In this document: piece after piece, positions 24,216 to 34,747 of the stretch | Layout: every line of letters begins with the position of its first letter | Numbering within the stretch: the stretch's first letter is position 1 | From: Mytilus edulis | Lineage: Eukaryota; Mollusca; Bivalvia; Mytilida; Mytilidae | Direction of reading: 5' to 3' | NCBI RefSeq assembly: GCF_963676685.1 | Contig: NC_092349.1 | Span: forward strand, 84,828,604-84,892,603 | DNA: 64,000 nt | Program-made: the position numbers and the translations under genes | The notes under the pieces: model-generated | Databases searched by the model: none | Told to the model about the DNA's origin: nothing | What the model saw: only the letters and a program-made list of their open reading frames with translations

Positions 24216-24494
24216 CACATTGCTACACAAAGAAACAATAATTCAAGTCCGTCCTGTATTAATTGTGAAATTTACTCTGAAAGCTTTTTTATGCCTTTTT
24301 TGTAAAAAAAAAAATTAAGGATAAAGTCAAATAGAGGAAAACAGCAAAAGTAAATAAAAGAATATACAACTTCAGTACATATAATTCATAACTCAAGCCC
24401 ATCCTGTTCTATTTGTGAAGTTGACGCTGAATTTATCTCTTAGCTCTAGGTACCTTCCCATGAAATGTGTCAGGAAAAGAACCAATGTAATCTA

Positions 24495-24720
24495 AATAAA
24501 GGCAACAGTAGTATACCGTTGTTCAAAACTCGTAAATCTATGGACAAAAAACGAAATCGGGATAACAAACCAAAACTGAGGGAAACGCATTGAATATAAG
24601 AGAAGAACAACGACACAACATTAAAATGTAACACACACAGAAACGGACTAAGCTTTAGACAAAATCCGATTAGAATAACAAATATAACATCAAAACCAAT
24701 CTAAAATTATTCAGACTTCA
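24495..24720 (+). repeat. Dispersed repeat, aaaggcaacagtagtatac family
   Basis: It begins ataaaggcaacagtagtata and continues with cgtaaatctatggacaaaaa and gggataacaaaccaaaactg. Copies in the same orientation begin at 32,465 and 56,468. Confidence 0.7.
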
Positions 24721-25261
24721 CCAGTGTCTGAGCAGAAAGTTGATGAACCAAGGTTAACTGGAGAAAGTCTTGACCTCTTTGGTATCAAAATATGAACGTT
24801 TCAAGATTTGAACGGTAGTGTTATGAAAAAAAAAAGACAAACTAATAAAACCAATTCCTTTATTAATATATTTTATTTTTATGAGATACCCTTTATGACC
24901 TTCAGGGTTTTTTTTAACTTGAGGGAACAGTTTATGGTGACAAATACGTGTAAACTCAAATTTTGGTCTGAAAAATGTACCACACTCGATATATTACTGA
25001 TTGCTTTTTGCTCTAATTTGCAAAACAATTGATGTCCACCATTGTTTTTAAATATAGATAAAAAAAATTATTAAGTGCAATACTCGAGGAAAATTCGTAA
25101 AGATTACGGGAATCTTCAAACTGTATAAGTGATTGTTCTGGTTGTTTTATGGACGGTTTGAAGTGGTTTGAATTTGATCAATTTATTAGTATATTTGCGT
25201 TTTTCTAAATGTTGGTAAATGAAACCTATAAATGTCTTAGTGTAACATAAAATAGTGTCCT

Positions 25262-25410
25262 TGTCCATGAAATTTTGTCACATCCTTCTGGACAATATTT
25301 CACTATGAAATTCTGGTCATGACAATACTTCACTATAAAAATCTGTTCATGACTATACTTCACTATGAAATTCTGTTCATGACAATACTTCACTATGAAA
25401 TACTGGCTTT
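25262..25410 (+). repeat. Tandem repeat, about four ~36-bp units
   Basis: Units contain acttcactatgaaattctg and catgacaatacttcacta with small changes. The array sits at one edge of the Penelope-like insertion; related words recur at the other edge. Confidence 0.75.
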
Positions 25411-25823
25411 GAAAATATTTTTTAATCGAATTATTTCACAATTAGAAATAGTACACAAGCATGCACATTTTTAGATTTATAACTGAAATTGGTTTGTTTA
25501 ATAGAGAATTTACATGATAACTAATAGTGCATTTGAGTAGAAACATGGTTTATTATAGATTAAAGAATTGTATAACGCATGTTTCATATTATTACATTTT
25601 ACGGTACACATATAAGTAATGTACTGACAATCGCTTATTTTGTAAATATATACACAGGCACATGTCGCAGAAAAATATATATATATATGAAATGATTGAA
25701 TAAATAGTCAACGATAAATCTTACGGGGCGATGTATCATATAATTATGACTCAGTACACTAAAAAATATAATATATAACAAGTCTAAAAGGGTACAACAT
25801 CACCAAAAACACAATAAAACGAA

Positions 25824-25870
25824 CAATATGTTAGATATTTCGGATAACAGATATCCTTCCTCGGTAATAG
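25824..25870 (-). ncRNA. Degenerate hammerhead-like motif of the Penelope-like element
   Basis: The minus strand reads CCGAGGA (core expected CTGANGA, one change), then helix II GGATA/TATCC around a short loop, then GAAA and a cleavage-like ATC. The position, 3' of a GIY-YIG remnant, fits the hammerheads known in Penelope-like elements. The U4 change suggests it is inactive. Confidence 0.5.
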
Positions 25871-26879
25871 CACGATGACAAATGAATCATGTCAATTCAA
25901 ATTAAGACTCTATCAAAATCCTGAAATTAATAAAATTTAAGCGAACGCTGGAACAATTTTAAAATTTCCAAACACGGCACAAAAACTACAGAGATATGCC
26001 AAAATAAAAACAGTTATTTACGATGTGAACTGGCACAACTCTAAATTCCCAATGGTGGTGATAGTTGAGATGTTAAACAACTGCGTGGGAATACAGTCCC
26101 AATTAACAGTCCTGGCCGATGTACGCTAGTATATTATTTAAAATATGACAGCGGTAGAAAAATTGCAACAGAGACTGCGTATTTAAACATCCAAAATATA
26201 TAGTAATTTGATAATAAGAAAAATGAGTAATAAATTTTTACTAAGGTTTAGTAATAGAACGTGGCTATGTATTTACACATCCCTGCCAACTGTAATTAAA
26301 ACTATTATAATTCAAAAATTCCTGAAAAGTGTAAGTGTCCAGTACGTAAGCCGGAGTTACTGGACACGGGTGATGACAGGAAATTAGTGATGGTAGGGAA
26401 AATGAGTGACTCTCCTTTTTTTCAATTAATGACCTATGGGGAAACTGTCCTGAGCTTTCGTATCCAAAAACTTTCCCGAACAAGTCTGTCGGCCTTTGAC
26501 CAATCCTCGTTGTGATCTATGATGGTGATGGTAAGTTTTTATCAGATCAGCTTGGTCGTGCCCATGTGATCTTAAATGACGACTTACGGGGAGGTCGGGC
26601 TTGCAGGTGTAGTCACTACGATGACCATTCATGCGTTTGTTGAATGGCTGTTCTGTCTCGCCAACATACTGCATACAAAATATAACCTCCTTTTAAAATT
26701 CCATAGTATTCATCTGTGAAATATTGTCTATATACAGGATATTTTTCCATAGACGAGGACAATATTTCATGAAACATAGTTATGAAATAATGTCTTGTGG
26801 TACAATATTTCATAGGACAATATTTTGCTTTACATTAGCACCACGAAAGCGGCATAAATGTTCTTGCGGTTGATATAAA

Positions 26880-27480
26880 AATTCACGCTCAGTTTGCCCT
26901 TGATATTGAAAACTACATTTCGGTTTTGTTCATGTTACAAGATACATAAGGCTTTCGGTTTTTCAAGTAATATGAGAAGGAAAGAGATTTTTTCTGTTCA
27001 CTGATGTTCAACTTTTACTATCTGTAGATAATCTGGAGCAGGTTTATACTTTTCTGATTATTGGAAGTAGGGTAAAGCTTTAAACTGCTTCAACTTGGCA
27101 GAAACACAATAAACATTTGTATGCTAACATAAGTTTGTCAGAAATTTGCAATTCCAGTGAGAACTGTGGTAAAATGCTATAAAGTTTATCACGATTGTTC
27201 ATTTATTGAACAGTACATGGACACCGGACATTGCCAGATTATATATATGGATACAATATTGTGATTTTTCATGTTAGAGAACAGATTCACCTTCGAAGAA
27301 TACAAAGGTCTCAAGAGCTCATTAATTTAATACATTTTGGAGAAGAACATGCATTTTCATATCTTTGTCTACGAGGTAAGACATAACACTGACATACCAT
27401 TCGTATGTGGTCTTTGTAAAACCATAATCAGTAGACTTTATTATGATAACAGACATTTTCATTTAAACTTGAGAAATTTT
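26880..27480. repeat. Left arm of the inverted duplication, continued
   Basis: The stretch 26,890-27,060 (ttcggttttgttcatgttac; gagcaggtttatacttttct) and 27,120-27,310 (acatggacaccggacattgc; cttcgaagaatacaaaggtc) match, reversed, 48,150-47,990 and 47,900-47,700. A further directly oriented copy of 27,200-27,470 is at 50,820-51,175. No gene is seen. Confidence 0.7.
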
Positions 27481-27589
27481 GAAGACCCATCGGTGGCCTT
27501 CGACTGTTTCATGCTCTGAGTCGGGTTGTTGTGTCTTTGACATATTCACCATTTCGATTCCCATTTTTAAACTATATATTTTAGACAAA

Positions 27590-27847
27590 ATTTTGAATTT
27601 TTCGAAATACTTAGGATTTTCTTATCCCAGGCATAGATAACCTTAGCCGTATTTGACACAACTTTTAGGAATTTTGGATCCTCAATGCTGGATTTGGCAA
27701 AACTTTTAGGAATTTTGGTTCTCAATGCTGTTCAACTTCGTACTTTATTTGGCCTTTTTAACTTTTTTTGGATTCGAGCGTCACTGATGAGTCTTTTGTA
27801 GACGAAACGATCGTCTTGCGTATATACAAAATTTAGTCCTGGTATCT
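27590..27847 (-). mobile_element. Retrozyme-family copy inserted in a LINE
   Basis: This is the only copy in opposite orientation to the others, so its ribozyme is on the plus strand (27,777-27,821). It contains a short internal duplication (aacttttaggaattttggat / aacttttaggaattttggtt). Its edge (gtcctggtatct) abuts the LINE directly after the FADD motif. Confidence 0.75.
27777..27821 (+). ncRNA. Hammerhead ribozyme motif, variant helix III
   Basis: The cores CTGATGA and GAAA and the cleavage triplet GTC are intact. The helix III palindrome is CGATCG in place of CGCGCG, a double change that keeps self-complementarity. Helix I has one mismatch (TTGCGT facing GCGTCA). The helix II loop differs at one base. 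Confidence 0.8.
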
Positions 27848-28810
27848 ATGGTCATCGGCAAAGTCTAGGTCATCCAGCTGAGTGAACATGGTCCATTGGA
27901 TGCCATTTCGTCTGCCATTAGTGGCTTGCTTCATGATCCAATCAACTGCCAAGTGGGATTGCATATGTGAAAGGATACAGCCTTGTCTTACCCCAGTTGT
28001 TATATCAAAGGCCTCTGTTAATTGACCTTCATGTATAACCTTACTCTGCATTCCTGTATAGGTGTTTCTGATGATGGTAATAAATTTTTCAGGAATGCCA
28101 TAGTGACTCATCAACTGTCACAACACATCTCTATCTAAGCTGCCAAAGGCTTTGGCAAAGTCGACACAAACGGAATAAAGTGATAAGATGATACGTAAGG
28201 TTGCTATTTGGTCTGCACATGATCGGTTTTGTTTAAATCCAGCTTTTCATCTATTGCATTTTTGAGTCGGTTTAACATAAGTCTATTCAAAACTTTCCCT
28301 GGAAGTGATAATAGCATTATTCCTCTATAGTTGTCACAAATGCTTAAATTGCCCTTCTTTGGAAGCTCTTTACCATGTGTCCATTTTTCCATTCTAGCGG
28401 GACCTCTTCTTCTTCCAAGATCGTTCCAAACAGCTCATATAGCATTTGAGTTGATGTTTCAATGTCTGCTTTCAGTGCTTCTGCAGGTATGTTGTCAGGA
28501 CCTGGATCTTTGTTGTTCTTTAGCATTTTTATGGCTTTCTTTATTTCTCCTGTTGGTGGTCTTTTACAGTCTACAGCCAAAAGTTTTTCCGAGGATGGGA
28601 TGTCAGCTTCTCTTACAGGTGGGTCCTGGTTTAGCACATCCTTGAAATGCTCAACCCATATTTGCATTTGCTCTTCATGTGTGCTGAGTGTTTTCCGTTC
28701 TTTGCTTTTGACTGGTCTACTTCCATTCTGGTATTTCCCTGTTAGCAGTTTTTTGTTGTCATACAGAGCTTTGCTGCTTCTTCAAGAGATCTATAGTTTG
28801 CCTTATTAAA
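27848..28810 (-). pseudogene. Broken non-LTR retrotransposon, reverse transcriptase region
   Basis: Minus-strand frames in order: 28,667-28,344 (IKKAIKMLKNNKDPGPDNIP, then EVPLEWKNG), 28,392-28,204 (LPKKGNLSICDNYRGIMLLS, then GKVLNRLMLNRL) and 28,114-27,833 (TTGVRQGCILS, then DLDFADD). These are RT motifs in order, with FADD as the catalytic box. The frame shifts near 28,370 and again near 28,140-28,200, where the stretch that normally carries FR..RSC...I is damaged. The 5' part (endonuclease) and the 3' part are missing. It lies downstream of CRP-B, in the same strand sense. It cannot encode an active enzyme. Confidence 0.85.
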
Positions 28811-30499
28811 ACCAATTTTGACTATTACAAGTCATTGTTTATCAAAAGTCCATTGTGAGCTTTTTCTATCATTTGGCAATATCGTCTTTTACAAAGATAT
28901 TCGCCTCTGTAATCAGGATAATAAATGAGTTGATTAAAAAAGACTAAGCCACAACCATAACTGGGGGTATGTGATTTAGAATATATGTCCGATGGTACTG
29001 CTTGTCAATCAAAATAGACAACATATCCAACAATAATGAATGGAAATAAGTGTTAATGTCTGTCTGCTGTTGTTGGAAACTGCTAAAGATAAGGAAAATA
29101 TATTATAAAACAGAAAAGAATGTTGAAAATACTGTCCAATTTCCACCCCACCCCCTTTCCCGCCCCCCCCCCCCCCAAAAAAAAAAACACTTTCGGAACA
29201 CTCCCTATAGGATAAATCGTCCCTAAAATGACGTTTTTACTAATGGTTTTAATATTTGAATATTATCATGAAAATTAAAAGAAATAGAGAGAAACAAATT
29301 GCATCAAGATCAAGAAAGAAAAACTAAAAAAAATAGTATTTTGCCCCGTCAAATGACGCTTTGTGCTCTTTTATATGTGTTGGGCTTTTAGCACAGACGA
29401 AAGAGAAACTGTAAAAAGCAAAAAACGTCCAACAACACCAGATCTACAAATAGGTCAATAAAGCTGAAATTGTGAGTCAATTTCTATATTTCCCCTAACA
29501 GATGAAAAGTTTGCGAAGTATTTGTCTGCTGTCTTCATGTGTCGTAAGCACAGTGTGGGAACGGAACTGTACGGTTTTCTAATAATTTGGTCATTCGAGA
29601 GACTGTCAAGCGGTGCTCCGACATTTGCAAAAAACAAGTTGCTTGATGGAAACTTTGACAAACTCTTATGTTCCTATATAACGTTTCTGCTTCAAGTTTT
29701 GATAGCTAAAACATTCTTTATGTAAATATGAACCAATAAAATAATAAGAAAGATATATGCATCCAAACGTTTTCCTTAGAATGGTGGAGCTCCGTGTAAA
29801 ACGATCAAAATTGTCACACAACAGCGATCAAAAATGTCAAATAAACATCGAAAAATCAATGTTTCCTAACTGAATTTTCACATGTACCTTTTCTGATATA
29901 TAGTCTTACCTGTCTGAAAGTTTCAAAGCCATTGTCCCAGTAGAAATCTAAATATATTCATTTTCTCCATGTCGGATATTTTTATTTACTGTACAATCGC
30001 TTGCAAGTTTACTGTAATATGACTCGGAGCCTTCCTGTACAATCGCTTGGAGCTTTTCTTTTCATTGTTTGACCAACTAGACATGCTACTCCGAAAGGCG
30101 GGTAACCTACTTTACTTTGTTATGACTTCACGGTCGGGCTAGCAAGCAAGCTATTCAAAGGTATTACTTTTTCCTACACACTCATTGCATTTTGCTGTAA
30201 TAGTTTCTAGTGGCATATGACTTATTATAACTCTTAAGTAGATAATGCTTACTACTATCTCTTCTGACACATTCATGATCAGTTTATGTTTTCCATGATA
30301 CTTTTGTCATATAAATATTTATTAAAACTACTGCAATCCAATACAATATATGTCTGGCATGATTTTTCTCTCCTTTTTCTGTTACGATTTAACAGTTACT
30401 TATTTGGTATTGTTTTTTTCATACTCTTAAAACCTAAATTACACACTTAAAAGTGTTAATGATGTTTGAAGCTTTTATTTGAATGGATGCAGCCTGCAT

Positions 30500-30645
30500 A
30501 AGCGGATCCGGTATGCGGGGAGAGGGAGTTTTGGTGGTTGAAACACCATTTTTTCCAATTATTTTTTTTTATTTTGTGAACGTTTCAGTGTGTTCCGTGG
30601 TTTGGATCCCCCTTTTGCAGAAAGGCGGGATCCGCACCTGGTAAG
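30500..30645. mobile_element. MITE-like element, CAGGGGCGGATCCAG family
   Basis: The left end ataagcggatccggtat and the right end gcgggatccgcacctgg are inverted. It is the degraded second copy of the family at 5344-5517, with G-rich then C-rich interior edges. Confidence 0.6.
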
Positions 30646-31356
30646 ATGATCCGATCATTCATCTGATTTTTTATAGTTTGGTCTTGTGCTGTGCTAGTTT
30701 TGGGGAGAAATGAGCGCACACAGACATTTTTAACCCTACCAGACTCTTTATGTACCTGTTTCAAGTCAAGAGCCCGTAGTTCAGTGGTTGTCGTTGGTTC
30801 ATGTCTGTCATATATATATTTTTCGTTAATTGTTCTATTATGAATTAGGCCGTCAGTTTAAATTCGAAAGGTATTGATTCTTATTTTTCATGTCGGGACC
30901 TTTTATAGCCGACTATAATAATGGCTTAAATCCATTTATTTTTTAAACTTTGACAATCATATCACATCTCCTTATTTTTATATTGAAGATATAAATGTGG
31001 TTTGATAAAAATGTTGTTCTTACTAAAAAAAAAAACAACTGTTTCGTTCGTTTGTCGGATGCTATAGTGGGGAATATTGAAGAGTTGCTGAATCGTGACT
31101 TTGATATAAAAAAAATCATGTTTAAGGATTTTGTGTTTTCTCTGTCTTTCAGATAACAAGTCCTCTCCCATCCTTGATACAATTTAATTTTACTGGAGCT
31201 TTTTCTACCAGTTGCTATAGCTTGTAATAAACAGACATCTCATTTGAAATTATACCATATCTTCTTATTTTAATATCATGTTTATTGACATATACGTGTC
31301 TTTTCTTGGATCAGTGGTTAGCTACCACCATTCCACATTCGAATTCCTTGTTATAG

Positions 31357-31496
31357 TTACCAAATTAAAAAGTGTTGGGTACGTGTAAATACACCATAGG
31401 AGGAGCTAAATTTCACGAGAAAGCTTAACTTTCGAGTGAAATTTAGTTCATCCTATGGTGTATCTACACATAGCCAATCACTTTTTTATTTGGTAA
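31357..31496. mobile_element. 140-bp near-perfect palindrome (fold-back MITE)
   Basis: The left half (ttaccaaattaaaaagtg, then acaccataggaggagctaaa) is matched by the reverse complement of the right half (tttagttcatcctatggtgt, then cacttttttatttggtaa). The axis lies near 31,427 in gaaagcttaactttc. Transcribed, it would form one long hairpin. Confidence 0.85.
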
Positions 31497-32099
31497 ATTA
31501 CATGTGTCAAAGTTAACAACTGATATCTAACATACACCACATGACCATTTTCAATCTTCTGGTAAACCAATCAGAGGGTCGATATGGAACTGTAGTGTAT
31601 GTGTCGATACCCTCACACTTTTTCAATGGAAAATCAGACAAACTATGTTACATATCAAGTTACAATATCCCGACCCTGTGGTGAAAAATATTGTGTTGTA
31701 TTGTTCAAATATGTATTTATTATTATTTTTCAAATTGCTGGTAAATAATATATTAAGTAAAATTCAAAATATGCTAATTACCCTTCAAGAGAATCTAGTC
31801 ACCTTTTCGGTATATATATAAATATTTATTTTGTAACAGGATTATTTTCAGTTTTATTTTAGATTAGACTCTTTACATATTTTGTACTGTCCTAAGTTTC
31901 TTTTTGTTTCGTATATTTATCCAGTGATTTTGTGTTTATGTGTTACATATTTGTTTTTCGTTCATTTTTTGTACATAAACTGATAAATAAACCGTTAGTT
32001 TTCTCGTTTTACATTGTTATTTCGGGGCATTTTATAGCTTAATATGGCTTTGTTCATTGTTGAAGACTTCTAGCAGAAAATATGATAACAATGAATGTT

Positions 32100-32105
32100 T
32101 TTATT
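32100..32105 (-). terminator. CRP-B poly(A) signal
   Basis: TTTATT on the plus strand is AATAAA on the minus strand, about 40 bp after the CRP-B stop. It sits in the 3' UTR block shared by all four CRP genes. Confidence 0.75.
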
Positions 32106-32145
32106 TGAAATAAAATCTGCATCCAAAGTTCAGGCTGATACTACT

Positions 32146-33702
32146 TTAAATGGGTCCACCTGGAATACAAAAGAAATAACTTCAAAGTTATTTTCACTTT
32201 TAATATCACATTCATACAACAATGCAAGTTATTTTTATTTTTCTTCAATTTTCAAATAATTTACAATGATAAAGACGGAAAAGGTTAAATATTAAATACT
32301 GAACAATTGAGTCTTAATAAGTGATTTAGGAAAAATAGAATAACTATTCACTATACATTGATGAATATATAATATGTAAAAAGTGGCAACAGCATATTGT
32401 CAACATTGTTTTAATTTAGAAAACAAATGAGTTAAAAAGTAATAAAGTTTGGTTTCAAATATCAATAAATAAAGGCAACAGTAGTATACATATGTTTCGA
32501 AATTCGTAAATCGATTGACATATTCTGTACACAAAAAGCATAGTCAGTTAATATTTCTGTCCTTTTTTCCATATAAAGGACATAACTCTCACAATATAAT
32601 TTTACAACAATCATGTTCATTATAAATACAACTTTTGGAATACTTTGCATCTTATAGAGGGACTTATTTATTGACTTTTTGTTCTGTTCTGTGACAATCT
32701 AATAAGTTTTCGTCTATTGCTATAGCAAAAAAAATTAATGATAACAATATTAATAAACCGAAGTCCTCACGGTGACTATAGTTCTTAATTTATGTTCCAT
32801 GTGGTCAAATGTGGAGAGTAGCCTCATTCGCAATCATATACCACATCTTTTTTTATACTTATACATTATGTTTGTACTTTGCCATTGTTGGTTATGATTT
32901 CCAGATATCATTAGAATGATAACATAAGTTACATAAAAATGATAGACTTACATTTGGTGCATTTGCACTTTTTCTGTCCACAGTCACCTCGTTGACATCC
33001 TGCTTGACGACAACATTTATTGCAGTCTTTATCAGCTTTGTTACTTGGACAGTTTTTAACATTTTTATTGCAGAAGCTTTCGTTTTTTCTTGTCGATTGA
33101 CGAATAAACTTCTCCACATCTGCAGTAGTCCTTTCGGAGATAACTGTTAAAAAACATTACAAAATCAAACCACTAACAATGTTTGAAGACCAAGCTCGTC
33201 TTAACTGCAAGGACTAATACTTGGCAACAAGTTAAAACGTTTACATTGTTATTGACTCTTGTTTGTTGGATGGCAATTGTGTTAGTTCGTCCGGACGTCC
33301 ATTCACACTATCAGCAAATATTTGTTTATAAGAAAACTATCAATGCCATTTGAATAACAAAAAAATATTATGTGCCGTCAATTTTATTCTGATCCGTGTC
33401 ATGGTTTGTAAATCAGCTGTATTTACAAAATGCAACCTTTTATCCTGATAAATATCTTTCAAATAAAAGGTACAAAATTATTTTTTTTGCTTTTTTTGTA
33501 CTTTGAATATGCACTAGAAAACTATATTAAAAACTCCGCTTGTTTCGATTTTCGCCTTGTTTTAAAAGCACATACAATCTAACTTGTATTTTCGGCGAAA
33601 ATTAGTTTAGTTTTGTTTATATTTTTGTATTCGCTACAGTATCTTATTATACTTACCCAAGACACCAAGAATTACGACCAAAGCAATCACTGCGTACTTC
33701 AT
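32146..33702 (-). CDS. CRP-B: divergent 10-cysteine peptide precursor
   Basis: The coding exons are complement(33657..33702), (32952..33143) and (32146..32159); predicted length 83 residues. The signal exon is nearly the same as in CRP-A. Exon 2 is 15 nt longer. The stretch before the first cysteine reads TTADVEKFIRQSTRKNESF, unrelated to the TTADDVSAFKTENY of A, C and D, and contains a basic TRK. The cysteine spacing and the RGD are unchanged; only a few residues differ (NVKN, KADKD). The TGA that ends the other three proteins is GGA here, so the frame continues for Gly-Pro-Ile before TAA. It is secreted and of unknown function, as for CRP-A. The leader intron holds the retrozyme pair at 34.3-34.9 kb; intron 2 holds a dispersed repeat. 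Confidence 0.83.
32465..32600 (+). repeat. Dispersed repeat, aaaggcaacagtagtatac family
   Basis: The text aataaaggcaacagtagtat is followed by cgtaaatcgattgacatatt. It is antisense within intron 2 of CRP-B. Sister copies are at 24,495 and 56,468. Confidence 0.7.
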
Positions 33703-33719
33703 CTTTGTTTTCTTAAAGT
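33703..33719 (-). other. CRP-B 5' UTR part of exon 1
   Basis: The acceptor tttttttaag precedes 17 nt of UTR before the ATG. The same layout (16-18 nt) is seen in A, C and D. Confidence 0.65.
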
Positions 33720-33849
33720 CTTAAAAAAACAAAAGAAACTACTGAATAAATACGGAAATAAAAACATTTATATTTATTTATTTTTGGGGGAATTTTCCTT
33801 TTAAAAAAATTAATTTGTAGATGTGTTTGTTTTAAGGCGTGCTGTTATT

Positions 33850-34045
33850 GATGAAAAAAGAAAAATCACAAACAAATGAACGCCAAGGAAAAATCAAACG
33901 GAAATTCCCTAATCAAATGGCAAAATCAAAAGCTCAAACACATAAAACGAATGGAAAACAACTGTCATATTCCTGACTTGGTACAAAAATTTTCTTGGTG
34001 GATTAAACCTAGTTTTATAGCCAGCTAAACCTCTCACTACATTTA
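33850..34045 (+). repeat. Dispersed repeat, gacttggtacagg family
   Basis: The segments caaatggcaaaatcaaaagc, tcctgacttggtacaaaaat and taaacctctcac follow the family order. It lies antisense in the CRP-B leader intron. The junction text just after it (cgttctcataacgttctaga) is matched in reverse at 42,075-42,105 in CRP-C, part of the B/C mirror. Confidence 0.7.
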
Positions 34046-34347
34046 AATGTTTACGTTCTCATAACGTTCTAGATTCGGGGATATAAAGAGCTTGATAAAT
34101 GGAAACTTGTCTCATTATGACAACTGTAAGATGTGTATTGACTAGTTTGTTGCTTTCTCACTGACATTAACCCTGCATTTCGTTTTTGCTTATTTATATA
34201 ATTTTGTAGGAAAATAAGAAAAAAATACAAAAAATTCACACATTTAATAATATATTTGGTCATATGATGAAAAAAAAGAACAATAATCGTTCTCTAAATG
34301 AAGAATATATATGATAGTTATCAAAAGTACCAGGATTATAATTTTAT

Positions 34348-34392
34348 ACGCCAGACGCGCGTTTCGTCTACATAAGACTCATCAGTGACGCT
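34348..34392 (-). ncRNA. Hammerhead ribozyme, retrozyme copy 1
   Basis: Minus strand: GCGTCA - CTGATGA - GTC/7-base loop/GAC - GAAA - CGCGCG - TC, cleavage, then TGGCGT. All core bases are intact. Helix I forms six pairs, two of them G-T. Confidence 0.88.
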
Positions 34393-34702
34393 CAGATCAA
34401 AATAGTTAAAAAGCCAAACAAATACAAAGTTGAAGAGCATTGAGGACCCAAAATTCCAAAAAGTTGTGCCAAAATACGGCTAAGGTAATCTACTCCTGGG
34501 GTAAGAAAATCCTTAGTTTTTCGAAAAATTCAAAGTTTTGTAAACAGAACATTTATAAAATGACCATATAATTAATATTCATGTCAACACCGAAGTGCTG
34601 ACTACTGGGCTGGTGATACCCTCGGGGACGAAACGTCCACCAGCAGTGGCATCGACCCAGTGGTGTAAATAGTTATCAAAAGTACCAGGATTATAATTTT
34701 AT

Positions 34703-34747
34703 ACGCCAGACGCGCGTTTCGTCTACATAAGACTCATCAGTGACGCT
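34703..34747 (-). ncRNA. Hammerhead ribozyme, retrozyme copy 2
   Basis: The 45 bases are identical to copy 1, displaced by 355 bp. The core is intact and the helix III palindrome is CGCGCG. Confidence 0.88.

Larger units (their letters stand above)
20190..25245. repeat. Left arm of the large inverted duplication (downstream of CRP-A)
   Basis: This gene-free stretch is found in reverse order and orientation downstream of CRP-D. Matches read by eye: 20,950-21,070 with 53,300-53,400; 21,400-21,530 with 51,200-51,310; 21,860-21,895 (gatttgcaatattcgggcaa) with about 50,745; 22,440-22,600 with 50,240-50,430; 23,130-23,170 with 49,680-49,720; 24,190-24,420 with 48,285-48,480; 25,150-25,230 with 48,190-48,260. 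Similarity is interrupted by indels and repeats. The first 2 kb also aligns directly with the DNA after CRP-C (46.6-47.9 kb). No coding sequence is supported. Confidence 0.75.
25250..26870 (-). mobile_element. Degraded Penelope-like element, inserted in the left arm
   Basis: The minus-strand frame at 26,426-26,680 encodes MQYVGETEQPFNKRMNGHRS, then VSRHLRSHGH and a downstream GKFLDTKAQ. This is the GIY-YIG endonuclease pattern (YVGET, then R...H) found at the C-terminus of Penelope-like elements. Downstream in element sense lies a hammerhead-like relic at 25,824-25,870. The outer parts carry related short repeats (gacaatatttcactatgaaa) at 25,262-25,400 and 26,695-26,830. The matching place in the opposite arm (about 48,175) lacks all of this, so it is either an insertion here or a loss there. 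Confidence 0.65.
29250..32090. repeat. Gene-free region downstream of CRP-B
   Basis: Part of it, 29,370-29,540 (aaccagatct-like words, cctaacagatgaaaagt), resembles the DNA after CRP-D at 54,180-54,300 in direct orientation. This suggests the ancestral unit included 3' flanking DNA. It also holds a CAGGGGCGGATCCAG-type MITE, a long palindrome at 31,357-31,496 and reverse fragments of the gaagatgtggtat family at 30,755-30,925 and 31,905-32,075. No coding exon is supported. Confidence 0.55.

Noticed and set aside
34590-34670. Second ribozyme in the middle of the retrozyme unit (ctggtga ... gacgaaacgtc)
   Set aside because: It has GACGAAACGTC and can form a hairpin, but the core reads CTGGTGA and helix II does not close next to GAAA, so I do not call it a hammerhead.
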